A stretch of 32,235 nt of DNA, from the IMG/VR virus record IMGVR_UViG_3300008450_000245, positions 1 to 32,235 of that record; one strand, written 5' to 3'. The stretch is from a virus. A program made the position numbers and the translations under genes. Positions 1 to 8,631 of this stretch are shown here, one piece after another. How positions within the stretch are numbered: position 1 is the stretch's first letter; each line of letters opens with the position of its first letter. The notes under the pieces are model-generated. The model ran no database searches. It saw nothing but the letters and a program-made list of their open reading frames with translations, and was not told the DNA's origin.

Positions 1-174
1 GAGCTTAAAATCAATCGTGGAGACTTAGTAGGATATAAACCTTATGGTGAATATGACTTTATAGTTGATGGTGAAAGATTATATTGTATGAAATCAAATG
101 ATATTGTAATTAAATATGAATATAAAGGAAACGAAACAGAATATAATCCAAGCTGGGCACAAAGCAGTTCTTGA
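1..174 (+). CDS. groES: GroES-like co-chaperonin, 3' end only
   Basis: Frame 1 is open from the window edge to a TGA at 172-174, giving the last 57 residues of a protein that starts upstream of this window. The visible part, with INRGDLVGYKPYGEYDF, then VDGERLYCMKSNDI and an acidic/Trp tail, fits the C-terminal half of the small beta-barrel GroES fold as found in phage co-chaperonins (T4 gp31-like). The recognisable pattern is GD-V-YKP-x-x-EY-x-F, then DGE-LY-M. Phage co-chaperonins pair with host GroEL, often to fold the major capsid protein, which fits its place directly ahead of the head genes. The mobile loop that contacts GroEL lies outside the window, so binding cannot be judged. The last 59 bases overlap the next gene in another frame. 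Identification rests on residue patterns, not on a search. Confidence 0.72.
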   Translation, partial: ELKINRGDLVGYKPYGEYDFIVDGERLYCMKSNDIVIKYEYKGNETEYNPSWAQSSS

Positions 175-391
175 ATTAATTAAGGTTGCAGAGGAAGCTA
201 TTTTAGATAATGGTGATGATGATTTATCAGCAGATAAATTAAAGAATGCTGCAGCAACAAAAAAGTTAGCCATATTTGATGCTTTTGAAATCTTAAGTAG
301 GATACAGGATGAAACTCGTATGCTAGAAGATGAAGAAAAAGATCCTACAATAAAAACTTTCAAAGGTTTTGCAGAAGGGAGGTCTAAGTAA
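116..391 (+). CDS. Small conserved helical protein upstream of terL; candidate terminase small subunit
   Basis: A 91-residue protein, mostly alpha-helical and charged: IIQAGHKAVLELIKVAEEAI near the N-terminus, a central LSADKLKNAAATKKLAIFDA segment and a basic end (GFAEGRSK). I recognise this as a small protein commonly found just before terL in marine phages, but it has no assigned function that I know of. Size, helical character and position fit a small terminase subunit, which binds DNA and delivers it to TerL. That role is an inference from context. The start at 116 means a 59-base overlap with the co-chaperonin gene. I keep it because the residues encoded in the overlap look like the conserved start of this family and there is no later ATG before the core. 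Its stop overlaps the terL start by one base (TAATG), so the two are probably translationally coupled. Confidence 0.8.
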   Translation: MNIKETKQNIIQAGHKAVLELIKVAEEAILDNGDDDLSADKLKNAAATKKLAIFDAFEILSRIQDETRMLEDEEKDPTIKTFKGFAEGRSK

Positions 392-2613
392 TGTACGAAC
401 AAACACTTTACAAAGTATTACCCAACTATATTAAACAATCGGTAATCAAACAACAAAACCGATATAGTAAATGGAAGTATGGTTATAATAAAGAATATGA
501 TGTAATTATTATAAGCAAGACCGGTAAGATTGGTGAAATATACGAAATACAGAACTTAAGAATTGCTTTACCATTAATTGATGAATCATTTAAAAGATCC
601 GCAAAAAAGGAAGAGCAATATTGGGAACAATTAAAAATACCAAAAGAACTTGAGAAAATAAAGAGCGTATTTGATTGGAATAAATACCCTGACAGTTTTA
701 AAGAAAAATGGTATGATTATGTTGATAACGAATTTAAATATAGAGAAGAAGGTTTTTCATTCTACAATAATGGAATACCTACATATATAACGGGCACACA
801 CTATATGTACTTGCAATGGAGCAAGATAGATGTTGGGGCACCTGATTTTAGAGAATCAAATAGATTATTTTTTATATTTTGGGAAGCTTGTAAAGCGGAT
901 CCAAGATGTTATGGAATGTGTTATTTAAAGAATAGACGTTCCGGATTTTCTTTTATGTCGTCCGCTGAATTAGTTAATCAAGCTACTATATCAAGCGATT
1001 CAAGGTTTGGAATTTTATCAAAAGCCGGAGCAGACGCTAAAACAATGTTCACTGACAAAGTTGTTCCAATCTCTCTTAACTATCCTTTCTTCTTTAAACC
1101 CATACAAGATGGTATGGATAGACCAAAAACAGAACTCGCTTATAGAGTACCTGCTTCAAAGTTTACAAGAAGAAAACTAGATAGTCAAGAAAATCCTGAA
1201 GAACTTGAAGGTCTTGATACAACAATAGATTGGAAAAATACAGGAGATAACTCCTATGATGGTGAAAAACTTAAATTACTAGTTCACGATGAAAGTGGTA
1301 AATGGTTAAGACCAGATAATATATTAAACAACTGGAGAGTTACTAAAACCTGTTTAAGACTAGGTAGCAGGATTATTGGTAAGTGTATGATGGGTTCAAC
1401 GTCAAATGCTTTAGATAAAGGAGGAGACAATTTTAAAAAACTATATTATGATTCAGATGTTACGAAAAGAAACCGCAATGGACAGACTAGCTCAGGATTA
1501 TATAGTTTGTTCATACCTATGGAATGGTCGTACGAGGGATTCATTGATACTTATGGCATACCTGTCTTCGATACTCCAAAAACCTCAATCAAAGGAATTG
1601 ATGGAAACGAAATAGATTATGGTGTTATTGAACACTGGCAAAATGAAGTCGATGGTTTAAAAAATGATTCTGACGCATTAAACGAATACTATCGTCAATT
1701 TCCAAGAACGGAGCAACACGCTTTTAGAGATGAAACAAAACAGTCATTGTTTAATCTTACAAAGATATACGAGCAGATAGATTACAACGAAGACTTAAGA
1801 AATACAAATGTATTAACAAGAGGTAGCTTCCAATGGGAAAATGGCATACTAGATTCTAGGGTTATATTTCACCCTAATAAAGATGGTAGATTTTTAATTT
1901 CATGGATACCTCCTAAACATTTACAAAATAACGTAATAATAAAGGATGGGCTTAAATACCCAGGTAATGAGCATTGCGGGGCATTTGGGTGTGATAGTTA
2001 TGATATATCGGGCACAGTAGATGCAAGAGCATCTAATGGTTCCTTATCAGGATTAACTAAATTCTCAATGGAAGATGTACCTCCAAATAGATTCTTTTTA
2101 GAGTATATAGCTAGGCCGCAGACATCTGAGATATTTTTTGAAGAAGTTCTTATGGCGATGGTATTTTACGGAATGCCTATACTAGCGGAAAATAATAAAC
2201 CAAGATTATTATATCATATAAAAAGAAGGGGATATCGAGGTTATTCTATTAATAGGCCAGATAAGACTTATAATAAGCTGTCTCCCTTTGAACGTGAGGT
2301 TGGCGGAATACCTAACTCCTCGCAAGATATAATGCAAGCTCATGCTGCAGCAATTGAAACATATATAGAAAATTATGTTGGATTAAAAGAAGATGGGTAT
2401 GGTGACATGTATTTTCAAAGAACATTAGAGGACTGGGCTAAATTTAATATAAATAATAGAACTAAGCATGACGCCTCGATAAGTTCAGGATTAGCAATAA
2501 TGGCTTGTAATAGACATTTATACTATCCATCAAATCCATTGCAAAAGCAAGTGGTACCATTAAACTTTAAAAGATTTAATAACACAGGTAATAGTTCGCA
2601 AATAATAAGATAA
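391..2613 (+). CDS. terL: Terminase large subunit (packaging ATPase and nuclease)
   Basis: A 740-residue protein with the TerL layout. In the ATPase half, the Walker A position is occupied by LKNRRSGFSF (about residues 179-188), which lacks the classical GKT/S. A hydrophobic strand ending in the acidic pair of LLVHDESGKW (D300, E301) is the Walker B and catalytic Glu, and GSTSNALDKGG shortly after fits the ATPase coupling motif. The C-terminal half has an RNase H-type nuclease start, GCDSYDISGTVD (D535), and a late acidic site at QDIMQAHAA (D646), suitable for metal binding. TerL docks on the portal, pumps DNA into the capsid and cuts it. The gene follows the candidate small subunit with a one-base overlap, and the portal start abuts its stop with no gap. 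Degenerate Walker A loops of this kind are known in some phage terminases, so the protein is probably active. Confidence 0.93.
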   Translation: MYEQTLYKVLPNYIKQSVIKQQNRYSKWKYGYNKEYDVIIISKTGKIGEIYEIQNLRIALPLIDESFKRSAKKEEQYWEQLKIPKELEKIKSVFDWNKYPDSFKEKWYDYVDNEFKYREEGFSFYNNGIPTYITGTHYMYLQWSKIDVGAPDFRESNRLFFIFWEACKADPRCYGMCYLKNRRSGFSFMSSAELVNQATISSDSRFGILSKAGADAKTMFTDKVVPISLNYPFFFKPIQDGMDRPKTELAYRVPASKFTRRKLDSQENPEELEGLDTTIDWKNTGDNSYDGEKLKLLVHDESGKWLRPDNILNNWRVTKTCLRLGSRIIGKCMMGSTSNALDKGGDNFKKLYYDSDVTKRNRNGQTSSGLYSLFIPMEWSYEGFIDTYGIPVFDTPKTSIKGIDGNEIDYGVIEHWQNEVDGLKNDSDALNEYYRQFPRTEQHAFRDETKQSLFNLTKIYEQIDYNEDLRNTNVLTRGSFQWENGILDSRVIFHPNKDGRFLISWIPPKHLQNNVIIKDGLKYPGNEHCGAFGCDSYDISGTVDARASNGSLSGLTKFSMEDVPPNRFFLEYIARPQTSEIFFEEVLMAMVFYGMPILAENNKPRLLYHIKRRGYRGYSINRPDKTYNKLSPFEREVGGIPNSSQDIMQAHAAAIETYIENYVGLKEDGYGDMYFQRTLEDWAKFNINNRTKHDASISSGLAIMACNRHLYYPSNPLQKQVVPLNFKRFNNTGNSSQIIR

Positions 2614-5031
2614 ATGATTTATACAAATAATAATAGCACATTCCCTAGTCAAGTAGTGCCTACTGCTGTTAAGAACGGTTTAGAGTACGGAGCGGCTGTT
2701 GGTAGAGCAATCGAAAACGAATGGTTTAGAGGCAATCGCAACGGAGGAATTGGCGGCGACAGATGGAGTGCTAATTGGAATCAATTTCACTTGCTAAGGT
2801 TATATGCTAGAGGAGAACAACCGGTACAGAAATACAAAGATGAACTATCAGTTAATGGCGATTTATCTTATTTAAATTTAGATTGGAAACCAATTCCTGT
2901 ATTACCTAAGTTTGTTGATATTGTTGTAAATGGAATATCAAGTAAAAATTACGAAATAAAAGCTTATGCTCAAGACCCTGCTTCTATAAAGAAAAAAACA
3001 GATTATGCTTCAGGCATATTAAGGGATATGATGGCAAAAGATTTGTTAAGTAATATTAAGAATAAGCTAGGAGTAGATTTATTTAATACAACAGATCCAG
3101 GTAATTTACCTGAAGATATTGAAGAATTAGAACTTAGGTTACAATTAAACTATAAAGAAGCCGTAGAAACGGCTGAAGAAGAAGTTATAAATAATACTTT
3201 AGCTAGAAATAAATACGAATTACTAAACAGAAGAATAAATTATGATTTAACCGTATTAGGTATAGGAGCAGCTAAAACAAGCTGGACGAAATCAGACGGT
3301 ATTAAAATAGAATATGTTGACCCTGCTAATTTAGTATATTCCTACACAGAAGATCCTAACTTTGAAGATATATATTATGTTGGTGAAGTTAAAACTATTA
3401 GCTTTGAAGAACTTAGAAAGCAATTTCCAAGTTTAACAGAGGAAGATCTTTTAGAGATTGAAAAATTTCCTGGAGATACTAACTATAGAAATACTTATTA
3501 CGCACAAAGTTATGACTCTAGTAATGTGCAAGTATTGTATTTTGAATATAAAACATTCATTGATCAAGTGTTTAAAATTAAGCAAACCGAAACAGGATTA
3601 GAGAAAGCTATAGAAAAAGACGACGGATTTAATCCTCCTGAGAACGATACATTTAAAAAAGTATCTAGATCAATAGAGGTATTATATTCTGGGGTAAAAA
3701 TATTAGGCAAAGAAAAAATGTTGAAATGGGAGTTAAGCGAATCTATGACGCGCCCATTTGCAGATACAACTAAGGTTGAAATGAACTATGCCATATGCGC
3801 CCCTAGAATGTACCGCGGCAGAATAGAATCTCTTGTAAGTAGAAGTATAGGTTTTGCTGATATGATTCAACTAACGCATTTAAAGCTACAACAAGTATTA
3901 TCTAAGATTGTACCTGATGGAGTATTTGTGGATGTTGATAGTTTAGCAGAAGTAGATCTTGGTAATGGTACAAACTATAACGCTGCAGAGGCACTTAGTA
4001 TGTATTTCCAAACAGGTAGTATAGTTGGTAGATCAATGAACCAGGATGGCGGGCAAAATGTGGCTAGAACACCAATACAAGAATTGCAATCATCTAATGG
4101 CAACGCTAAAATACAGTCTCTTATAGCTACATATCAATATTATTTACAAATGATACGTGATGTTACCGGCTTAAACGAAGCAAGAGACGGTAGTACGCCT
4201 GATCCTAATGCTTTAGTTGGTTTACAAAAACTAGCAGCAGCAAATTCTAATACAGCAACGCGGCACATTGTGCAGTCAAGTTTGTATTTAACATTAAGAT
4301 TGTGTGAAAATATATCATTAAGGGTAGCGGAATCTTTAAACTATCCACTAACAGCAACTTCATTAATGCAAAGCATATCTACATTTAATGTACAAACACT
4401 AAAAGAGGTAGCTAATTTGAACCTGCATGACTTTGGTATCTATTTAGAATTAGAACCAGATGAAGAAGAAAAAGCGCAGTTAGAGCAAAATATTCAAGTA
4501 GCATTGCAATCAGGAGGTATAGATTTAGAAGATGCAATTGATCTTAGACAAATAAAGAATTTAAAACTTGCTAATCAGTCTCTTAAATATAAGAGAAAGA
4601 AGAAAATGGAAAGAGAGCAAGAAAAACAACAACAAAATATTCAAGCACAGGCGCAAGCAAATGCTGAACTAGCTGAAAAATCAGCAATGGCTGAAGTACA
4701 AAAACAGGAGGCTTTAGCTCAAACGCAAATACAAATACAACAAGCTAAATCACAATTTGAGATCCAAAGAATGCAATCAGAAATGGAGCTTAAAAGAATA
4801 TTGATGGCAGAAGAGTTTAATTATAGTGCTCAACTTGCCCAAATGAATTTAGCAAAAGAACAAAGTAAAATAAAAGAGATTGAGGACCGAAAAGATAAGA
4901 GAATAAAAATGCAAGGTACTCAGCAAAGTGAATTAATAGATCAAAGACAAAACCAATCAATGCCAAAAGATTTTGAATCATCTGGTAGTGACGTAATGAA
5001 TGGATTAGGATTTGATTTATTTGGAGAATAG
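2614..5031 (+). CDS. Portal protein with long C-terminal coiled coil
   Basis: 805 residues, starting on the base after the terL stop. The first 600 or so residues fit a podovirus portal: an early LLRLYARGEQPVQKY segment, a helical region, and then the core with IQLTHLKLQQVLSKIVPDG and a stem/crown-like stretch, GLQKLAAANSNTATRHIV. From about residue 640 the sequence turns into a Gln/Glu/Lys/Ala-rich coiled coil of about 130 residues (for example QIQIQQAKSQFEIQRMQSE), ending in a short acidic/polar tail. In P22 a helical barrel extends from the portal into the head, and this tail may serve the same purpose. Dodecamers of such proteins form the DNA channel and the binding site for terminase and neck. 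Assignment rests on the terL-portal-scaffold-capsid order and the characteristic size; there is no single catalytic motif to check. Confidence 0.9.
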   Translation: MIYTNNNSTFPSQVVPTAVKNGLEYGAAVGRAIENEWFRGNRNGGIGGDRWSANWNQFHLLRLYARGEQPVQKYKDELSVNGDLSYLNLDWKPIPVLPKFVDIVVNGISSKNYEIKAYAQDPASIKKKTDYASGILRDMMAKDLLSNIKNKLGVDLFNTTDPGNLPEDIEELELRLQLNYKEAVETAEEEVINNTLARNKYELLNRRINYDLTVLGIGAAKTSWTKSDGIKIEYVDPANLVYSYTEDPNFEDIYYVGEVKTISFEELRKQFPSLTEEDLLEIEKFPGDTNYRNTYYAQSYDSSNVQVLYFEYKTFIDQVFKIKQTETGLEKAIEKDDGFNPPENDTFKKVSRSIEVLYSGVKILGKEKMLKWELSESMTRPFADTTKVEMNYAICAPRMYRGRIESLVSRSIGFADMIQLTHLKLQQVLSKIVPDGVFVDVDSLAEVDLGNGTNYNAAEALSMYFQTGSIVGRSMNQDGGQNVARTPIQELQSSNGNAKIQSLIATYQYYLQMIRDVTGLNEARDGSTPDPNALVGLQKLAAANSNTATRHIVQSSLYLTLRLCENISLRVAESLNYPLTATSLMQSISTFNVQTLKEVANLNLHDFGIYLELEPDEEEKAQLEQNIQVALQSGGIDLEDAIDLRQIKNLKLANQSLKYKRKKKMEREQEKQQQNIQAQAQANAELAEKSAMAEVQKQEALAQTQIQIQQAKSQFEIQRMQSEMELKRILMAEEFNYSAQLAQMNLAKEQSKIKEIEDRKDKRIKMQGTQQSELIDQRQNQSMPKDFESSGSDVMNGLGFDLFGE

Positions 5032-5061
5032 ATTACATTAACAATTTTATAATATTATATC

Positions 5062-6198
5062 ATGTCAGAAATTAAACAAGAAGGGGAATTTAAAATTAAA
5101 ACTCCAAGGAAGTTAAACAAAATTAACGAGGTAACAAAAGTAAATTTAAAAGCTAAAAAAGAACAAGATGCCATTCAAGAGCAAAGCACAGATGAAAGCG
5201 TGTTGGGCAGCCAACAGCCTACAGTGGGATTGCAAGAAGTGGTCCAAGGAAACGAAGTCACTGAAGTCGTTACCGAAAATAAAGAAAAAGAAATAATTGA
5301 AATGATTGCAGCGCCGCAAGCAGAAGTTGAAACGGTTGCTGAATTAAATGAAATTGTTGCAGAAGCAAAAACATCAGGAGAACCTTTGCCGGAAAACATA
5401 GAAAAGCTTATTGCTTTTATGAAAGAAACTGGCGGTACAATAGATGATTATTCGAGATTAAATGTAGATTACTCGAATATAAAAAGCGAAACATTAATAA
5501 AAGAATATTATAGAAAGTCAAGACCGCATTTAGATGATGATGAGATTCAATTTCTCATGGAAGAAAAATTCAGTTATGACGAAGACGAAGATGATGAGCG
5601 AGACATCAAGAAAAAAAGACTCGAATTTAAAGAAGAGGCAGAAAAAGCAAAAAGGTTCTTGGAAGATGTGAAGTTAAAGTATTATGATGAAATCAAGTTG
5701 AGGCCATCAATTAACAGAGAGCAACAAGAAGCTAATGACTTTTTTAACCGATACAAACAGAACGAAAAGCGTTCAGAGCAATTGCATGGTAAATTCAAAG
5801 AAGATACCAAAAAGTTATTCACCAATGATTTCAAAGGTTTTGATTTCAATTTAGGTGAAAAAACATTGAGGTATAATATACCAAATACCAATGCAGTTAT
5901 TGATAAACAATCAGATATTTCTAACCTAGTTAAGAAGTTCTTAAACGATCAGGGTGAAGTTGTAGATGTTCAAGGGTATCATAAAGCTATGTACGTTGCC
6001 GATAATTCTGAAACAATTATGAAACAAATTTATGAACAAGGCAAAGCAGATGCCGTGAAGGAGATAATGGCTAAGTCTAACAATGTTAACACTACGCCCC
6101 GAACCAGCGCCCCAGAAAGCTTATTTGTAAATGGCATAAAAATCAAAGCAATTAACGGCATGGATTCTAACAAACTAAAAATTAAAAAAATAACTTAA
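5062..6198 (+). CDS. Candidate head scaffolding protein
   Basis: 378 residues, very rich in Glu, Lys and Asp, with no hydrophobic core. The first 35 residues are basic; residues 40-110 are acidic and low-complexity; a patch YDEDEDDERDIKKKRLEF (about residues 171-188) leads into a helical, coiled-coil-like region to about residue 240. The C-terminus is basic (NKLKIKKIT). Charged, helical proteins lying between portal and major capsid genes usually direct procapsid assembly and leave before or during packaging, with a basic C-terminal segment touching the coat. I see no protease motif, so processing of this protein is not predicted. A 30-base AT-rich leader separates it from the portal gene and only 11 bases precede the capsid gene. 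The function is inferred from composition and position. Confidence 0.75.
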   Translation: MSEIKQEGEFKIKTPRKLNKINEVTKVNLKAKKEQDAIQEQSTDESVLGSQQPTVGLQEVVQGNEVTEVVTENKEKEIIEMIAAPQAEVETVAELNEIVAEAKTSGEPLPENIEKLIAFMKETGGTIDDYSRLNVDYSNIKSETLIKEYYRKSRPHLDDDEIQFLMEEKFSYDEDEDDERDIKKKRLEFKEEAEKAKRFLEDVKLKYYDEIKLRPSINREQQEANDFFNRYKQNEKRSEQLHGKFKEDTKKLFTNDFKGFDFNLGEKTLRYNIPNTNAVIDKQSDISNLVKKFLNDQGEVVDVQGYHKAMYVADNSETIMKQIYEQGKADAVKEIMAKSNNVNTTPRTSAPESLFVNGIKIKAINGMDSNKLKIKKIT

Positions 6199-6209
6199 AG
6201 TAAAAAATT

Positions 6210-7610
6210 ATGTCAACATTTACACCGGATCCATTTTTTGGATCTATTGTGCCTTCTCAAAAGCCACAAACATTAATAACAAACTATTTAAATTTCACTG
6301 ATGGCAGTGGGAAAAACTTCTCTCAACAATATTTACCAGAAATCTATGAGCAAGAAGTAGAACGTTATGGGAACAGAACGTTATCTGGATTTTTAAGAAT
6401 GGTTGGAGCAGAGATGCCTATGACCTCAGATCAAGTTGTTTGGTCAGAACAAAACCGTTTGCATATTGCTTATACTGGTGTTGAGAGAGCAACTAATGTT
6501 TTAACAATCCCTACGGCTACTGGAGTTGAGAATGTAATATCAGTTGGTCAAACAATTGTTGTTATTGATAGTGCTGGCCAAGAAGTTAAAGCTTATGTAA
6601 GTGCTGTAAGCGGATTAGACGTAACAGCTATTCCATATCTTACTACTGCTTGGACTGGTTTTGATGATGAAGATCTTAAAATATTTGTGTATGGTTCTGA
6701 ATTCAGAAAAGGAACTCCAGATGATACCTTAGGGTCTGTTCAGCCGTCATTTACTCAATACAGCAATTCTCCAATTATAATTAAATCTAAATACGTTGTT
6801 AACGGTTCAGATACAGCTCAAATTGGATGGGTGGAAATTACAACTGAAGAAGGAGCGGATGGTTTCTTATGGTTCCTTAAAGCAGAATCTGAAACACGTT
6901 TACGTTTTGAAGATTACTTAGAAATGGCTGTTGTAGAAGGTGAAATTGCAGATAACTCTGCATTGACAGCTCTAGGTATAAAAGGTACTCAAGGTTTATT
7001 TGCCGCCGTTAAAGACAGAGGAAACCAAGTTGCTGATTTCTCAGGAGACTTAACTGACTTTGATACTATTCTAAAAAACTTAGATACTCAAGGAGCTATT
7101 GAAGAAAACATGATCTTTAATAATCGTCAAATGTCTTTATTGATTGATGATATGTTAGCATCTATGAACTCTTATGGAGCTGGTGGTACATCTTATGGAT
7201 TATTTGAAAACTCAGAAAAAATGGCATTGAATCTTGGATTCTCTGGATTTAGAAGAGGTTCTTATGACTTCTACAAAACTGACTGGAAATATTTAAATGA
7301 TGCATCTACTCGTGGAGCATTAGCTAATAGTTCTATTTCTGGTTTATTAGTTCCAGCTGGTACTTCTACAGTATATGATGAAATCTTAGGAACTAATATT
7401 CGCAGACCATTCTTACATGTAAGATACCGTGCTTCCCAATATGATGATAGAAGAATGAAACACTGGATCACTGGATCTGTTGGAGCTCAAACTTCTGCAT
7501 TAGATGCAATGGAAGTACACTTCTTATCAGAAAGATGTTTATGTGTTCAAGGAGCAAATAACTTTGTATTGTTTACCACTACAACAAACCCAACTCCTCC
7601 AACACCATAA
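6210..7610 (+). CDS. Major capsid protein (HK97-fold expected)
   Basis: 466 residues. The position after portal and scaffold, the even, unbiased composition, and the more uniform codon use (many GGA, TCT, GTT, ACT codons) all suit a highly expressed coat protein. The N-terminal arm includes NFSQQYLPEIYEQEVERYGN, followed by VVWSEQNRLHIAYTG, where an extended loop is expected. Residues of about 91-164 look like an inserted beta domain (VGQTIVVIDSAGQ through DLKIFVYGSEF). The later part contains FLKAESETRLRFEDYLEMAV, a helix typical of the P/spine region, and QMSLLIDDMLASMNSYGAGG. The protein ends in a Thr/Pro tail. It is expected to form the capsid lattice. It is the last gene before a strong terminator. 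I see no cleavage site or protease partner. Confidence 0.9.
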   Translation: MSTFTPDPFFGSIVPSQKPQTLITNYLNFTDGSGKNFSQQYLPEIYEQEVERYGNRTLSGFLRMVGAEMPMTSDQVVWSEQNRLHIAYTGVERATNVLTIPTATGVENVISVGQTIVVIDSAGQEVKAYVSAVSGLDVTAIPYLTTAWTGFDDEDLKIFVYGSEFRKGTPDDTLGSVQPSFTQYSNSPIIIKSKYVVNGSDTAQIGWVEITTEEGADGFLWFLKAESETRLRFEDYLEMAVVEGEIADNSALTALGIKGTQGLFAAVKDRGNQVADFSGDLTDFDTILKNLDTQGAIEENMIFNNRQMSLLIDDMLASMNSYGAGGTSYGLFENSEKMALNLGFSGFRRGSYDFYKTDWKYLNDASTRGALANSSISGLLVPAGTSTVYDEILGTNIRRPFLHVRYRASQYDDRRMKHWITGSVGAQTSALDAMEVHFLSERCLCVQGANNFVLFTTTTNPTPPTP

Positions 7611-7626
7611 TAAAAAATGTAGAAAT

Positions 7627-7657
7627 TGCCCTTGTTGAATTTACGAGGGCAGTTTTT
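7627..7657 (+). terminator. Factor-independent terminator after the major capsid gene
   Basis: A 9-bp stem, TGCCCTTGT (7627-7635) against ACGAGGGCA (7643-7651), with one T-G wobble and a 7-base loop. It is followed by G and five T (7653-7657). A-rich bases just before the stem could extend the pairing with the T run. It sits 17 bases after the capsid stop and before the next plus-strand gene, so it would end or reduce transcripts reading out of the capsid gene. Confidence 0.85.
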
Positions 7658-7694
7658 ACTCTTAATTAATTAATCTATTAAATCATATTATATC

Positions 7695-8564
7695 ATGGCA
7701 GAAGCTAAAAAACCAATGGCTAAAACAGTAGCTGTTAAAAAAGAATACGTTGAACCTCTAAACGATTTTGAAAAAGAGGTAGAAGAAAAAATTGATGAAC
7801 CAATAATTGAAAAGCCAAAAGCGAAAGCTGTAAACAAGTGGGAAATAAAAGATAGAAATTATTATTTAATAGGACCAGCGCCTTTAACATATATGATGAA
7901 GTCTAAGCATACTGCTCATAGTCCGCTATTATGGTTTGACAAAGAAATTGGAGAACAAAAAGAATTACGTTATGCTACTAATCAAAACTCTCCATTTGTA
8001 TCAGAACAAAAAGGTCAGGCAACATTAGGTCACATAATGTTTAAAGATGGAACTTTATTTGTTCCTAAAGAAAAACAAAACTTACAGAAATTATTGTCTC
8101 TGTACCACCCAAGTTTAAATAGGGTATATAAAGAACTAGATGAGCAAGCAGACGCTATTGATGATCTTGAAGAAATGGAAATTGAGTTAGACGCTTTAAT
8201 AGCGGCTAAAGAAATGGATATTGATCAAGCGGAAGCAATACTACGCGTTGAGTTAGGGTCTAAAGTTAGTAAGATGAGTTCTAAAGAGCTTAAGCGAGAC
8301 TTAATGTTATTTGCTAAAAAGAACCCGCAATTGTTTATTGAACTTGCGAATGACGAAAATGTTGGATTAAGGAACTTTGCTATTAAAGCAACAGAAGAAG
8401 GCATAATCCGATTGTCACAAGATCAAAGAACATTCCATTGGGGAAGTAATGATAGAAAGCTTATGACAGTCCCTTTTGATGAAAATCCATACTCAGCTAT
8501 GGCTGCATTCTTCAAAACCGATGAGGGCGTAGAAATTTATCGCTCAATAGAGAAAAAAATGTAA
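7695..8564 (+). CDS. Conserved phage protein following the capsid gene; probable head-associated protein
   Basis: 289 residues. A Lys/Glu-rich N-terminus (about 50 residues) precedes a compact domain: WEIKDRNYYLIGPAPLTYMM, LLWFDKEIGEQKELRYATNQ, then HIMFKDGTLFVPKEKQNLQK. A charged helical region from about residue 145 contains DDLEEMEIELDALIAAKEMD, and the C-terminal part has LSQDQRTFHWGSNDRKLMTV. I recognise this arrangement from uncultured marine phages, where it sits just after the capsid gene, but I know of no demonstrated function. Candidates are a capsid decoration, a head-completion protein or an assembly partner of the coat. The gene stands between two hairpins (7627-7657 and 8585-8611), so its transcript level may be set separately from its neighbours. 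The start is the first ATG, after an AT-rich leader lacking a Shine-Dalgarno sequence. Confidence 0.82.
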   Translation: MAEAKKPMAKTVAVKKEYVEPLNDFEKEVEEKIDEPIIEKPKAKAVNKWEIKDRNYYLIGPAPLTYMMKSKHTAHSPLLWFDKEIGEQKELRYATNQNSPFVSEQKGQATLGHIMFKDGTLFVPKEKQNLQKLLSLYHPSLNRVYKELDEQADAIDDLEEMEIELDALIAAKEMDIDQAEAILRVELGSKVSKMSSKELKRDLMLFAKKNPQLFIELANDENVGLRNFAIKATEEGIIRLSQDQRTFHWGSNDRKLMTVPFDENPYSAMAAFFKTDEGVEIYRSIEKKM

Positions 8565-8584
8565 AAATACGTAATAATTAATAC

Positions 8585-8611
8585 TAAGCGGTTGCATATT
8601 GTGACCGCTTA
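8585..8611 (+). terminator. Hairpin, possible weak terminator or processing site
   Basis: A perfect 8-bp stem, TAAGCGGT (8585-8592) against ACCGCTTA (8604-8611), with an 11-base loop. The following bases are AT-rich (ATATTATAATAG) but lack a clean T run, so read-through or RNA processing is as likely as full termination. It lies 20 bases after the preceding gene and 20 bases before the next start at 8632. Confidence 0.55.
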
Positions 8612-8631
8612 ATATTATAATAGCATATGAT

